Shown piece by piece: positions 35,176-43,964 of a stretch of 64,000 nucleotides of DNA (its first letter is position 1; every line of letters begins with the position of its first letter). The DNA comes from JBBSNV01 sp964458605 (GTDB taxonomy: Bacteria; Pseudomonadota; Alphaproteobacteria; Reyranellales; JAQSWP01), in contig CAYWLS010000001.1 in NCBI GenBank assembly GCA_964458605.1, positions 62,001-126,000 on the forward strand. Reading direction: 5' to 3'. The position numbers were made by a program, and so were the translations under genes. The notes below the pieces were generated by a model. It was not told where the DNA came from. It saw only the letters and a program-made list of their open reading frames with translations, and did not search any database.

Positions 35176-36663
35176 ATGCAGATGCCGCCGCCCGATCCGG
35201 AATCGCTGGCCAAGCGCGCGCAATTGATCGCCGGCCTGGCGCAGATCGTGCCGGCCGACAATGTCGTGGCCGATGCCGACGGCATGCGGCCTTACGAGTG
35301 CGACGCGCTGTCGGCCTATCGCACCCTGCCCATGGTGGTGGTGCTGCCCGAGACCACGGCCCAGGTCAGCGCCATCCTCAGACTGTGCCAGGCGCTGAAG
35401 ATCAAGGTGGTGCCGCGCGGCGGCGGCACCTCGCTATCGGGCGGCTCGCTGCCGCTGGCCGACGGCGTGCTGCTGGCGATGGGCAAGTTCAATCGCATCC
35501 TGGAGACCGACTTCGCCAATCGCTGCGCCGTGGTGCAGCCGGGCGTGACCAATCTCGGCATCACCAAGGCGGTCGAGCATGCCGGCTTCTACTACGCGCC
35601 CGATCCCTCCAGCCAGATCGCCTGCTCGATCGGCGGCAACGTGGCGGAGAATTCCGGCGGCGTGCATTGCCTGAAATACGGCCTCACCACCAACAACGTG
35701 CTGGGCGTCGAGCTGGTGCTGATGAACGGCGAGGTGGTGCGGCTGGGCGGCAAGCATCTCGACGCGCCGGGCTACGACCTGCTGGGCCTGATCGCCGGCT
35801 CGGAGGGCTTGCTGGGCGTGGTCACCGAGGTCACGGTGCGGCTGCTGCGCAAGCCCAAGGTGGCGCAGGCGCTGCTGATCGGCTTCCCCAGCGAGGAACA
35901 GGCCGGCCAGTGCGTGGCCGACATCATCGCCCACGGCATCATCCCGGCGGGCCTCGAGATGATGGACCGCGACGCCGTGCACGCCGCCGAGGCCTTCGTC
36001 CATGCCGGCTATCCGCTCGACGTGGCGGCGCTTTTGATCGCCGAGCTGGACGGGCCGGAGGAGGAGGTCGAGCACCTGGTAGCCTCGGTCGAGAAGATCG
36101 CCCGCGACAACGGCGCCACATTGTGCCGCATCAGCGGCAGCGAGGCGGAGCGGCTGGCCTTCTGGGCCGGGCGCAAGGCTGCCTTCCCGGCGGTCGGCAG
36201 CCTGGCGCCGGATTATTTCTGCATGGACGGCACCATCCCGCGCCATCGCCTGGCCGAGGTGCTGAACCGCATCCGCGACCTGTCCAAGAAGCACGGCCTG
36301 CGCGTGGCCAATGTGTTCCATGCCGGCGACGGCAATCTGCATCCGCTGATCCTGTTCGACGCCAATGCGCCGGACGAGCTGAAGCGGGCGGAGGCGCTGG
36401 GCGCCGACATATTGCTGCTGTGCGTGGAGATGGGCGGCGTGCTGACCGGCGAGCACGGCGTGGGCATCGAGAAGCGCGACCTGATGCCGGCGCAATTCAC
36501 CGAGATCGACCTCAACCAGCAGATCCGCGTCAAATGCGCCTTCGACCCGGACCATCTGCTCAACCCGGGCAAGGTGTTCCCCGTGCTGCATCGCTGCGCC
36601 GAGATGGGCCGGCTGCATGTCTCGGGCGGTCGTCTGCCTTTCCCCGAACTGCCGCGCTTCTGA
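35176..36663 (+). CDS. glcD: Glycolate oxidase subunit GlcD (FAD-linked)
   Basis: FAD-containing subunit of 495 residues of the membrane-associated glycolate/D-lactate dehydrogenase that oxidises glycolate to glyoxylate. The PCMH-type FAD domain has PRGGGTSLSGGSLP, PDPSSQIACSIGGNVAENSG and GLIAGSEGLLGVVTEV; the C-terminal FAD-oxidase domain has NVFHAGDGNLHPLI and the closing GEHGVGIEKRDLM and FDPDHLLNPGKVFP. CGGAGG precedes ATG 35176. The GlcE gene starts inside its stop (TGATG), so the two subunits are coupled. Confidence 0.95.
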   Translation: MQMPPPDPESLAKRAQLIAGLAQIVPADNVVADADGMRPYECDALSAYRTLPMVVVLPETTAQVSAILRLCQALKIKVVPRGGGTSLSGGSLPLADGVLLAMGKFNRILETDFANRCAVVQPGVTNLGITKAVEHAGFYYAPDPSSQIACSIGGNVAENSGGVHCLKYGLTTNNVLGVELVLMNGEVVRLGGKHLDAPGYDLLGLIAGSEGLLGVVTEVTVRLLRKPKVAQALLIGFPSEEQAGQCVADIIAHGIIPAGLEMMDRDAVHAAEAFVHAGYPLDVAALLIAELDGPEEEVEHLVASVEKIARDNGATLCRISGSEAERLAFWAGRKAAFPAVGSLAPDYFCMDGTIPRHRLAEVLNRIRDLSKKHGLRVANVFHAGDGNLHPLILFDANAPDELKRAEALGADILLLCVEMGGVLTGEHGVGIEKRDLMPAQFTEIDLNQQIRVKCAFDPDHLLNPGKVFPVLHRCAEMGRLHVSGGRLPFPELPRF

Positions 36664-37958
36664 TGTCGGACACGATCCAGCCGCCCGGCGCCGCGACGAG
36701 CGAGGCGATCAAGCCAAGGAACGCCGAGGAGCTGACCGACGCCGTCAAATGGGCGGTCGAGCGCGGCCGCTATCTGCGCATCTTCGGCGGCGACTCCAAA
36801 TCCGGCTTCGGCCACGACGTGCCGGCCGAAGCCATGCCGCTCGATTTGTCGCTGCTGCGCGGCATCGGGCTCTACCAGCCGGAGGAGCTGGTGCTGAGCG
36901 CCGCGCCGGCCACGCCGCTCAAGGAGATCGAGGCGGTGCTGGCGCAGCGCAACCAGATGCTGGCTTTCGAGCCGCCCGATTTCACGGCGCTGTATGGCCC
37001 GAGCGGCATCGCGAATGGCGTCAAAGCGCACGGCGCCGCTTTGGGCGGCCCCACTATCGGAGGAATAGTGGCCTGCAACCTTTCCGGCCCGCGCCGGCTG
37101 TCGGCCGGCGCGCTGCGCGATCACCTGCTGGGCTTCCAGGCCACCAGCGGAAGGGGCGAGCGCTTCAAGTCCGGCGGGCGGGTGATGAAGAACGTCACCG
37201 GCTACGACCTCAGCAAGCTGATGGCCGGCTCGTTCGGCACGCTGGCGGTGCTGGACGAGATCACCGTCAAGGTGCTGCCGGCGCCGGAGAAGACCCGCAC
37301 CGTGCTGGTCTACGGGCTGGAGGATGCACAGGCCGTTTCGCTGCTGTGCCGGGCCATGGGCGAGCCGGTCGATGTCTCCGGCGCGGCGCATCTGCCGGCA
37401 TCCGTGGCCGCACGCTCCAGCGTCGATCGCGTCGGCAAGGCCGGTGCGCCGGTCACGGCGCTGCGCCTGGAAGGGCCGGGGCCGTCGGTCGAAGCGCGCT
37501 GCCGGCATCTGCGCGATTTCGTCGGCAACGCCGCCGCCACCGAGGAGCTGCACAGCGTCAACTCCGTCGCGCTGTGGACCGAGCTGCGCGATGTCGTCTT
37601 GCTGGCCCAGCCTTCCGAGCGCAACATCTGGCGCCTGTCGCTGGCGCCCAGCGATGCCGCCGCCATCGTCGCGGCGATCCGCACCGCCAGGCCGCTGGCC
37701 GAGGCGTTCTACGACTGGAGCGGCGGGCTGGTGTGGCTGGCGCTGCCGCCCAATGCCGGCGAGGGCGATGCCGGCCAGTCGCTGGTGCGCTTCGCGGTCG
37801 GCGCCCATGGCCACGCCACCTTGATGCGCGCGCCCGCCGCCCTGCGCGCCCAGGTGCAGGTGTTCCAGCCGCTGCCGCCGCCGCTGGCCGCGCTCGGCCT
37901 GCGGGTCAAGGACGCCTTCGATCCCAGGAACGTGCTGAACCCGGGACGGCTGGGCTGA
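36663..37958 (+). CDS. glcE: Glycolate oxidase subunit GlcE
   Basis: Second FAD-domain subunit of glycolate oxidase, 431 residues. RIFGGDSKSGFGHDVPAEAM, then LALYGP-like FTALYGPSGIANG, GGIVACNLSGPRRLSAGALR and GYDLSKLMAGSFGTLAVLDE are the family hallmarks; the C-terminus ends VKDAFDPRNVLNPGRLG. It shares one base with the GlcD stop. GlcF, normally directly next, is here over 1.5 kb away, behind a repeat-rich gap and an unrelated winged-helix gene. Confidence 0.94.
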   Translation: MSDTIQPPGAATSEAIKPRNAEELTDAVKWAVERGRYLRIFGGDSKSGFGHDVPAEAMPLDLSLLRGIGLYQPEELVLSAAPATPLKEIEAVLAQRNQMLAFEPPDFTALYGPSGIANGVKAHGAALGGPTIGGIVACNLSGPRRLSAGALRDHLLGFQATSGRGERFKSGGRVMKNVTGYDLSKLMAGSFGTLAVLDEITVKVLPAPEKTRTVLVYGLEDAQAVSLLCRAMGEPVDVSGAAHLPASVAARSSVDRVGKAGAPVTALRLEGPGPSVEARCRHLRDFVGNAAATEELHSVNSVALWTELRDVVLLAQPSERNIWRLSLAPSDAAAIVAAIRTARPLAEAFYDWSGGLVWLALPPNAGEGDAGQSLVRFAVGAHGHATLMRAPAALRAQVQVFQPLPPPLAALGLRVKDAFDPRNVLNPGRLG

Positions 37959-38408
37959 TCGTCCATCCTGCTGCCTGCCGGTGAGGCAATGATCTTCGCC
38001 CTGCCCCTCTCCCGCATCGCGGGGGAAGGGCAGGAAGGTGCATTGCCTTCAAACGCCAACCAAGGAGCGAGGAGCGATAGCCGCTCCCGCCTTTCCCTTG
38101 CCGAGCAGAGCGCCGCCGGCGTCGCGCCCGCCAGGGCGCGCGACGCGGGCGGGCGCGATCCTTTTTCGTATCCGTTCCGCCGTCGCGCCGCAGCGCGCAG
38201 GCTGTGAATCGAAAATGGTCGCGCGAGTCGCGTGGCGCACTGGATAACAGAACCACCGAATTTTCAGGCCAATCGAACCCATGGAATTCGTTCGACGCGA
38301 CGGCCTTGAAGGCCCTCAAGGGCCTCAAGCCCGTCGAACCCGGGACACTCGAAGGATTGGAAGGATTCGAAAGAGTCGAAGAACTGGAACAACTGGACGG
38401 AGGTGGCG
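37959..38408. other. 450-bp repeat-rich gap between glcE and the winged-helix gene
   Basis: It holds a palindrome at 38001-38033 and, from about 38290 to 38400, a degenerate 9-base repeat of the CTCGAAGGATTGGAAGGATTC kind with strong three-base periodicity (a plus-frame reading gives LEGLEGFERVEELEQL). No start with a ribosome site, and no family likeness, supports a gene there. I see no clear promoter for the next gene. The region from 38200 is somewhat less G+C-rich than the surrounding genes. Confidence 0.6.
38001..38033. repeat. CTGCCCCTCTCCCGC-type palindrome
   Basis: CTGCCCCTCTCCCGC and GCGGGGGAAGGGCAG are near-perfect inverted arms around a short ATC loop, 43 bases after the glcE stop. 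It belongs to the same style as 27111-27132. It may serve as a transcript end for glcDE. Confidence 0.65.
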
Positions 38409-39500
38409 ATGAGCGCAGGGCAGAGGGACAAGGCGACGAAGGCGGCGGCGGTGGCGACAGCGGCGCCGACAGCGGCGCCGACGCTGGCCGGGTCCGTCGC
38501 CGGCCGCTTCATGGTGGTGCCGCGCGATCACTGGGAGGCGCTGTGGCGCATCGACACCGTCAACCGCCTCAACCTGGTGGCGGCCTATCTGGTGCTGCTG
38601 GCCGGCGTCACCTCCGCCACCGGCCTGACGCGCTGGTCGGCGCTGGCCTGCGAGCGATATGCCGGCATCGGCGCGCCGCGCGCCCGCCAGGCGATCGCCG
38701 AGCTGATCGACGGCGGGCTGGTATCGCGGCTGGCCGCGCCGCCGGGCGAGGGTCCGCTCTACCGCCTGGCCGAGCGCGGCCGGATCGGCATCTTCCTGCC
38801 GCTGTCGCTGGTGCTGGCGCAGGAGGCGGGCTCGCTGCTGCGCACGCTGCGCGAGACCGGCGACGCGCTGCTGCTGCGCATGCTGGTCGATCTGCACGGG
38901 CTGGTGCGGCCCGATCCGGTGTTCGGCATGAAGCTGGAGGCGCTGCGCCAGGGCAGGGACACGCCGTCGCATCCGGTGGCGGGCGGGCGGGGCCACACGG
39001 TATGGCAGCTCGGCCGCCACCACGAGCTGGTGGCGGCCGGCCCCTGGGTCGACATTCATGCACCGGCCGGCGGCGAGGGCGAGCCCGATCGCGCGCCGTT
39101 CTGGCGCCGGCTGAAGCGGCTGCAGGCGCTGGATCTGATCTGCTTCGAGACCTGGGTGTTCGACGGCCCGGCGCTCGATGCCGAGCCGCTGTTCCCGCTG
39201 CCCGGCCCGGTGGAGGCGCCGTGTCGCGCCGCCGTGCTGCAACTGGACGAACTGCGCCGTCGCGCGGTCGGAGCGCTGAGCGGCATCGCGGAGGGCGCCG
39301 CGCCGGCGCCGGGCGATCCGGTCCATGTGCTGCGGCCGGAGCATTGCCAGATGCCGGTGCTGCGCGGCGTGGCGCGGCTGGCTGTCACCCCGGCCACGCC
39401 CGGCCTGCGCCGGGCGATGGAGCAGCGCCTGGACCTGATCCGGCACCACGCCACCGTCCATCGGCGATTGCTCATGACCGGCGGCGGCTGCGATACTTGA
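38409..39500 (+). CDS. Winged-helix protein of unknown function
   Basis: Protein of 363 residues, not recognised as a named family. After an Ala/Thr-rich N-terminus, HWEALWRIDTVNRLNLVAAY and CERYAGIGAPRARQAIAELI with DGGLVSRLA form a likely winged helix-turn-helix near residues 70-100, like MarR or plasmid-replication type folds. The rest, HTVWQLGRHHELVAAGPWVD and FWRRLKRLQALDLICFETWV, has no motif I know. It lies between glcE and glcF and ends 6 bp before glcF, so it may regulate or merely be co-expressed with the glycolate genes. GGAGG stands six bases before ATG 38409; a GTG at 38403 is possible. Confidence 0.65.
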   Translation: MSAGQRDKATKAAAVATAAPTAAPTLAGSVAGRFMVVPRDHWEALWRIDTVNRLNLVAAYLVLLAGVTSATGLTRWSALACERYAGIGAPRARQAIAELIDGGLVSRLAAPPGEGPLYRLAERGRIGIFLPLSLVLAQEAGSLLRTLRETGDALLLRMLVDLHGLVRPDPVFGMKLEALRQGRDTPSHPVAGGRGHTVWQLGRHHELVAAGPWVDIHAPAGGEGEPDRAPFWRRLKRLQALDLICFETWVFDGPALDAEPLFPLPGPVEAPCRAAVLQLDELRRRAVGALSGIAEGAAPAPGDPVHVLRPEHCQMPVLRGVARLAVTPATPGLRRAMEQRLDLIRHHATVHRRLLMTGGGCDT

Positions 39501-39506
39501 GGCAAG

Positions 39507-40952
39507 ATGCAAACCTTCTTCTCCCTGGCGCAACTGGCCGATCCGCAGATGCAGCGCATGGACGCGATCCTGCGCAAATGCGTGCATTGCGGCTTCTGCA
39601 CCGCCACCTGTCCCACCTTCGTGCTGCTGGGCGACGAGCGCGATTCCCCGCGCGGCCGCATCTACCTGATGAAGGACATGCTGGAGCAGGACAAGCCGGC
39701 CACGGCCGAGATCGCGCTGCATATCGATCGCTGCCTGTCCTGCCTGTCCTGCATGACCACCTGCCCCTCGGGCGTGAACTACATGCACCTGGTCGATCAC
39801 GGCCGCGCCCATGTCGAGCGCACCTATAGAAGGCCGCTGGGCGACCGGCTGCTGCGCTCGACCCTGCGCTACCTGATGCCTCGGCCGCGTGCCTTCCGCG
39901 CCAGCCTGATGCTGGGCAGACTGGCCCGGCCCTTCGCCCGGCTGCTGCCGCGTCATGGCGCGGGCTTCCTGGCCCGGCTGCGCGCCATGCTCGACAGCAT
40001 TCCGGCCGATCTGCCGGCGCCCTCGTCGAGCGCCCAGCCGCGCGTCTATCCCGCGCAGGGCGCGCGCCGGAAGCGCGTGGTCCTGCTGGTCGGCTGCGGC
40101 CAGACCGTGCTGGCGCCGCAGGTCAACGACGCCACCATCCGCCTGCTGAGCCGCCACGGCGTCGAGGTGGTGGTGGCCGAGCGCGCCGGCTGCTGCGGCT
40201 CCTCGGTGCTGCATGTCGGCGACCGCGCCCAGGCGCTCGACTTGGCGCGCGCCAATATCGATGCCTGGGAGCGCGCCATGAGTTCGGGCGGGCTCGACGC
40301 CATCGTCGCCAACGCCTCCGGCTGCGGCACGACCTTGAAGGACTATGGCTTCATGCTGGCCGACGATCCGGCCTATGCCGAGCGCGCCCGGCGCATCGCT
40401 TCGCTGGCGCGCGACGTGTCCGAGGTCATGCTGGAGCTTGGCCTGGCGCCAGTGGTGCAGCCGACCGGCCAGCGCGTCGCCTACCACGCCGCCTGCTCGA
40501 TGCAGCACGGCCAGCGCGTGGTCGAGCAGCCCAAGGCGCTGCTGCGCGCGGCCGGCTTCGCGGTGGTCGACGTGCCGGACGGGCATCTGTGCTGCGGCTG
40601 GGCCGGCACCTATAGCGTGCTGCAGCCGGAGCTGTCCGACCGCTTGCGCCAGCGCAAGGCCGCCACCATCGAGAGCGTCGCGCCCGAGCTGATCGCCGCC
40701 GGCAATTTCGGCTGCATCGGCCAGATCGGCGGCGCCACCGCCATCCCGATCTGCCACACCGTCGAGTTGCTGGACTGGGCCACCGGCGGTCCCCGCCCAC
40801 TTGGACTGGGTGGGCCGGCGCTGGGCGGCGTATCCCAGGGCGGCGTGTTCCAGGGCGGCGTGTCCCAAGGCGGTGCCGCAGCGGGTGGCGCCGCAGCGAG
40901 TGGCGGGCGGCCACGCGCTGCGGCCGAGCTGTCGGGCCAGACGGCGGCGTGA
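39507..40952 (+). CDS. glcF: Glycolate oxidase iron-sulfur subunit GlcF, with glycine-rich tail
   Basis: Fe-S subunit of 481 residues that takes electrons from GlcD to the quinone pool. Two 4Fe-4S motifs are seen: KCVHCGFCTATCP and RCLSCLSCMTTCP. Two CCG domains follow, with AGCCGSSVLHVG and LCCGWAGTYSVLQ. The domain ends near residue 425; after that comes a 55-residue tail with GGVSQGGVFQGGVSQGG and Ala/Gly runs, made by a 15-bp tandem repeat and not normally found in GlcF. The tail is probably disordered and dispensable. Starts 6 bp after the winged-helix gene. Confidence 0.93.
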   Translation: MQTFFSLAQLADPQMQRMDAILRKCVHCGFCTATCPTFVLLGDERDSPRGRIYLMKDMLEQDKPATAEIALHIDRCLSCLSCMTTCPSGVNYMHLVDHGRAHVERTYRRPLGDRLLRSTLRYLMPRPRAFRASLMLGRLARPFARLLPRHGAGFLARLRAMLDSIPADLPAPSSSAQPRVYPAQGARRKRVVLLVGCGQTVLAPQVNDATIRLLSRHGVEVVVAERAGCCGSSVLHVGDRAQALDLARANIDAWERAMSSGGLDAIVANASGCGTTLKDYGFMLADDPAYAERARRIASLARDVSEVMLELGLAPVVQPTGQRVAYHAACSMQHGQRVVEQPKALLRAAGFAVVDVPDGHLCCGWAGTYSVLQPELSDRLRQRKAATIESVAPELIAAGNFGCIGQIGGATAIPICHTVELLDWATGGPRPLGLGGPALGGVSQGGVFQGGVSQGGAAAGGAAASGGRPRAAAELSGQTAA

Positions 40953-40967
40953 TAGGCTTGCGCCTGC

Positions 40968-41492
40968 ATGAACCGGATGGGCTGGCGGGGCGGCATCGGG
41001 GCGGGCGCGATGGCGCGGCTGCTGGCGCTGGTCTTTGCCGCTAGCCTTGCGCTGCTGCCGCTGGGCGCGGCGCGCGCCGCCGATTTTCCCGCCGGCCATC
41101 TCGGCTTCGACCCGCCCGCGCAATGGAGCGTCGAGGGCAAGCGCAACAAGCTCGATCTGGTATCGCCGGGCGAGGATGCCTTCATCGTGCTGCTGGTGCT
41201 GGAGCCGGGCGACGAGAATTTCCTGCGCGCCCAGGCCGCGCGCGTGCTGTCGGGATATCTCGCCGATCTCGCTTTGGCCGATGCCGGGCGCAGGGACAGT
41301 TTGGGCGGCATGAAGGCGATCCGCCTCAGGGGCACCGGCTCCTCCGACGCCACCTCCGTCTCGTTCCAGGCCGCCATCGTCAGCCCGCCGGGCCATGCGC
41401 CGGTGCTGGTGCTGGCCTATACGGCGCTGGTCAACTTCGCCGCCGCCCAGCCGCTGTTCGATGCCTTCTTCGCCAGCCTCAAGCCGCGCTAG
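40968..41492 (+). CDS. Secreted hypothetical protein
   Basis: Protein of up to 174 residues; a second start at 41010 gives a standard signal peptide (MARLLALVFAASLALLPLGA, cleavage after ARA). The mature part (FPAGHLGFDPPAQWSVEGKR, DAFIVLLVLEPGDENFLRAQ, FAAAQPLFDAFFASLKPR) looks like a small alpha/beta periplasmic domain akin to the PsbP/DUF1795-type fold, by rough pattern only. It starts 15 bp after glcF and ends 2 bp before the DUF2339 gene, so it could be part of that transcript. Function unknown. Confidence 0.7.
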   Translation: MNRMGWRGGIGAGAMARLLALVFAASLALLPLGAARAADFPAGHLGFDPPAQWSVEGKRNKLDLVSPGEDAFIVLLVLEPGDENFLRAQAARVLSGYLADLALADAGRRDSLGGMKAIRLRGTGSSDATSVSFQAAIVSPPGHAPVLVLAYTALVNFAAAQPLFDAFFASLKPR

Positions 41493-41494
41493 CC

Positions 41495-43897
41495 ATGGAT
41501 AGCGGCATCCTGCTCGCCATCGTCGCCGGCATCTTCTACGTGCTGGTGCTGCCGGGACTGGTGATCTTCGCCCTAGTGCGCGTGGCCCGGCTCAGCGAGG
41601 AGCTGGCCGAGCTGCGCCGCGCCCAGCGCGCGCTGCTCGAGCGCCTGTCGCAGAAGCCGGCCCAGCCTGCCGCCGCCGTCTCGCCCGCCGCCGTCTCGCC
41701 GGGCGAAGCATCCTCCGTCATCCTGAGCGAAGCGAAGGATCCTGCTTCGTCCGCTTCGTCCGCTGTGGCGATGGAAGGTCCTGCGCCGCCCTCAGGACGG
41801 CGGGAGGAGCGGTCACCGCCGCTGCCTGCAGGACGACAGGAGGGGGCGTCAGCACCATCGCTGGACTCGGCACGACCGGCAGAAGCGACGGCGGCGACGG
41901 CCGATCCGTCATTGGCGCCGTCCGAGCCCAGGCGCATCACGCTCGAGCAGTTGCTGGGCGGCCGCGCGCTGGCCTGGATCGGCGCGGTGGCCATCACCCT
42001 GGCCGGCATCTTCCTGGTGAAATATTCCATCGACCAGGGCTGGCTGGGCCCGGCCGCGCGGGTGCTGCTGGCCGGGCTGCTGGGCGCGGTGCTGATCGGC
42101 GCGGGCGAGGCGGTGCGCCGCGGCGACGCGCGCATCGCCCAGGCGCTTTCCGCCGCCGGCGTCGCCGTGCTCTATGCCGCGCTGTTCGCCGCGGTGGCGC
42201 TCTACGGCTTGCTGCCGCGCGGCCTCGGCCTGGCGCTGGCGGCGCTGCTCACCGGGCTGAGCGTCGTGCTGGCGCTGCGCCAGGGCCCGTTCGTGGCCCT
42301 GCTCGGCCTGATCGGCGGCGCGCTGGCGCCGGCGGTGATCGCCGAGCATACCGGCGACACCTTGACCCTGTTCGGCTATCTGCTGGCGCTGATCGGCGGG
42401 GTGATGGCGGTGCTGCGCCGCCAGGGGGCGCGCGAGTCGGCGCGCGGCCCGGGCTGGTGGTGGCTGGGCTGGTGCGCGCTGATCGCCGGCGGGCTGTGGG
42501 CCGGGCTGTGGCTGGCGCTGGGCTACGAGCAAGCCGGCATCTATCCGGTCGGCATCTTCCTGCTGGCGCTGGCGCTGCTGTCGCTATGGGCGATGCGCGC
42601 CGATGGCGAGGCCGAAGGCGGCGCGATGGGGGAGGGCGGCAACACGCTGGCCTTGCTGGCGCTCTGCATCACCGGCGCGCTGGCGGCGCTGCTGGTGTGG
42701 CGCAGCGACTTCGCGGCATTCCCCTGGGCGGTGCTGCTGGCGCTGGGCGCGGTGGCGACCTGGCTGGCGCGCCGTCATGGCGATGCCCGCCAATACGCCG
42801 CCGCCATCGTGCCGGCGCTGGCGCTGGCGATTTTCTGGTATTGGGGCCTGAAGCTGCTGCCGGCGATCGACGGATCGCGCTTCGCGCTGCAGGCGCTGAT
42901 CGTGGGCTTGCTGCTGGCCGTGTTGCTCTACGCCACGGTGTGGCGCGCGGCGCGGCCGGCGACTTTCGCCGCGCTGGCCGCGGCCACGGTGTTCCTGCAT
43001 TTCGCCATCGTCTGCGCCACGCTCTATCGCCAGCCTTTCGTCCTCGGCTGGAGCTGGATCGCGCTGCTGCTGGCGCTGGCGATCGCGCTGCTGGCGCTGC
43101 CGGTCGCCGTGGCGCGCAAGCGCCTGGCGCAGGGCGAGACCGCGCTGACGGCGCTGGCGGTGGGCGCCATCGCGCTGGTGGCGCTGGCGGTGCCGCTGGA
43201 ACTGCGGCGCGAATGGGTCACCATGGCCTATGCGCTGATGCTGCCGGCGATGGCGGCGCTGGCCTGGCGGCTGCATCTGCCGCTGCTGCGCTGGCTGGTG
43301 TGGCTGCTGGCGGCGACCGTCACCATCCGGCTGGTGTTCAATCCCTATGTGCTGGATTACGACGTGTCGGGCAGCCCGATCTTCAATTGGGTCCTGTACG
43401 GCTACGCCACCGCCATATTGTGCTACGCGCTGACCGCCTGGCTGCTCGACCGCATGGCGGCGGTGGGCTGGGCCGCCCAATGGCTGGCCGACTGGACCGG
43501 CAAGTGGCTGCTGCGCGCGGTCGAGGCCAGCATGCTGGCTTTCGGCTTCCTGCTGCTGACGCTCGAGGTGCGCGCCTTCTTCCATCCCGAGGGGCTGGGC
43601 CGCGCCATCGACCGCATGGCCGACGCCGAGCTTTATGCCTATTCGATCGTCTGGCTGCTCTACGGCGCGGCGCTGCTGCTGGCCGGCATCGTGCGGCGCA
43701 GCATCGTGCTGCGCTACGCTTCGCTGCTGGTGCTGGTGGTCGCGGTGGTCAAGGTATTCGCCATCGACATGTCGGGCCTGACCGGGCTGCTGCGGGTGGC
43801 CTCGTTCCTGGGGCTGGGCGTGGGGCTGCTGGCGCTGGGCTTCGTCTATCGCCGCTATGTGTTCGCCGAGGACCGGCCGCCCGCGCCGGGCCGATAG
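41495..43897 (+). CDS. DUF2339 polytopic membrane protein
   Basis: Protein of 800 residues with more than twenty hydrophobic helices, the DUF2339 pattern. N-terminal helix, then a coiled part VARLSEELAELRRAQRALLE, a disordered Pro/Ala-rich linker (about 52-145) and EQLLGGRALAWIGAVAITLA, which begins the conserved multi-helix domain. Function in the family is unknown. The linker appears to contain an intergenic-type repeat inserted in frame (VILSEAKDP), see 41716-41802. The start at 41495 is preferred as the frame before belongs to the secreted-protein gene. Confidence 0.87.
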   Translation: MDSGILLAIVAGIFYVLVLPGLVIFALVRVARLSEELAELRRAQRALLERLSQKPAQPAAAVSPAAVSPGEASSVILSEAKDPASSASSAVAMEGPAPPSGRREERSPPLPAGRQEGASAPSLDSARPAEATAATADPSLAPSEPRRITLEQLLGGRALAWIGAVAITLAGIFLVKYSIDQGWLGPAARVLLAGLLGAVLIGAGEAVRRGDARIAQALSAAGVAVLYAALFAAVALYGLLPRGLGLALAALLTGLSVVLALRQGPFVALLGLIGGALAPAVIAEHTGDTLTLFGYLLALIGGVMAVLRRQGARESARGPGWWWLGWCALIAGGLWAGLWLALGYEQAGIYPVGIFLLALALLSLWAMRADGEAEGGAMGEGGNTLALLALCITGALAALLVWRSDFAAFPWAVLLALGAVATWLARRHGDARQYAAAIVPALALAIFWYWGLKLLPAIDGSRFALQALIVGLLLAVLLYATVWRAARPATFAALAAATVFLHFAIVCATLYRQPFVLGWSWIALLLALAIALLALPVAVARKRLAQGETALTALAVGAIALVALAVPLELRREWVTMAYALMLPAMAALAWRLHLPLLRWLVWLLAATVTIRLVFNPYVLDYDVSGSPIFNWVLYGYATAILCYALTAWLLDRMAAVGWAAQWLADWTGKWLLRAVEASMLAFGFLLLTLEVRAFFHPEGLGRAIDRMADAELYAYSIVWLLYGAALLLAGIVRRSIVLRYASLLVLVVAVVKVFAIDMSGLTGLLRVASFLGLGVGLLALGFVYRRYVFAEDRPPAPGR
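41716..41802 (+). repeat. Dispersed repeat element inside the DUF2339 gene
   Basis: CGTCATCCTGAGCGAAGCG-AAGGATCCTGCTTCG begins the element, and GGAAGGTCCTGCGCCGCCCT-CAGGACGG ends it. This matches the two halves of the intergenic copies at 19102, 49262 and 54627, with the same order. It is read through in frame as SVILSEAKDPASS and onward, adding about 29 residues to the linker between the coiled part and the membrane domain. Confidence 0.7.
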
Positions 43898-43907
43898 ACC
43901 GTCAGGG

Positions 43908-43936
43908 CTGACAGGGCGGCTGTGCGGGTCTAGAGT
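43908..43936 (+). promoter_or_regulatory. Predicted promoter of the amidohydrolase gene
   Basis: CTGACA (5 of 6) and TAGAGT (4 of 6) with a 17-base spacer; the start would be near 43943, with GCGGAGG before the ATG at 43965. It begins 11 bases after the DUF2339 stop. Confidence 0.5.
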
Positions 43937-43964
43937 CCGGCAACCTTTCCTTGCGGAGGCTTCC

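Noticed and set aside
38204..38408. Open frame with LEGLEGFERVEELEQL-type repeats before the winged-helix gene
   Set aside because: No ribosome site and no family; it continues as a shadow of the next genes, so I treat it as noncoding repeat.
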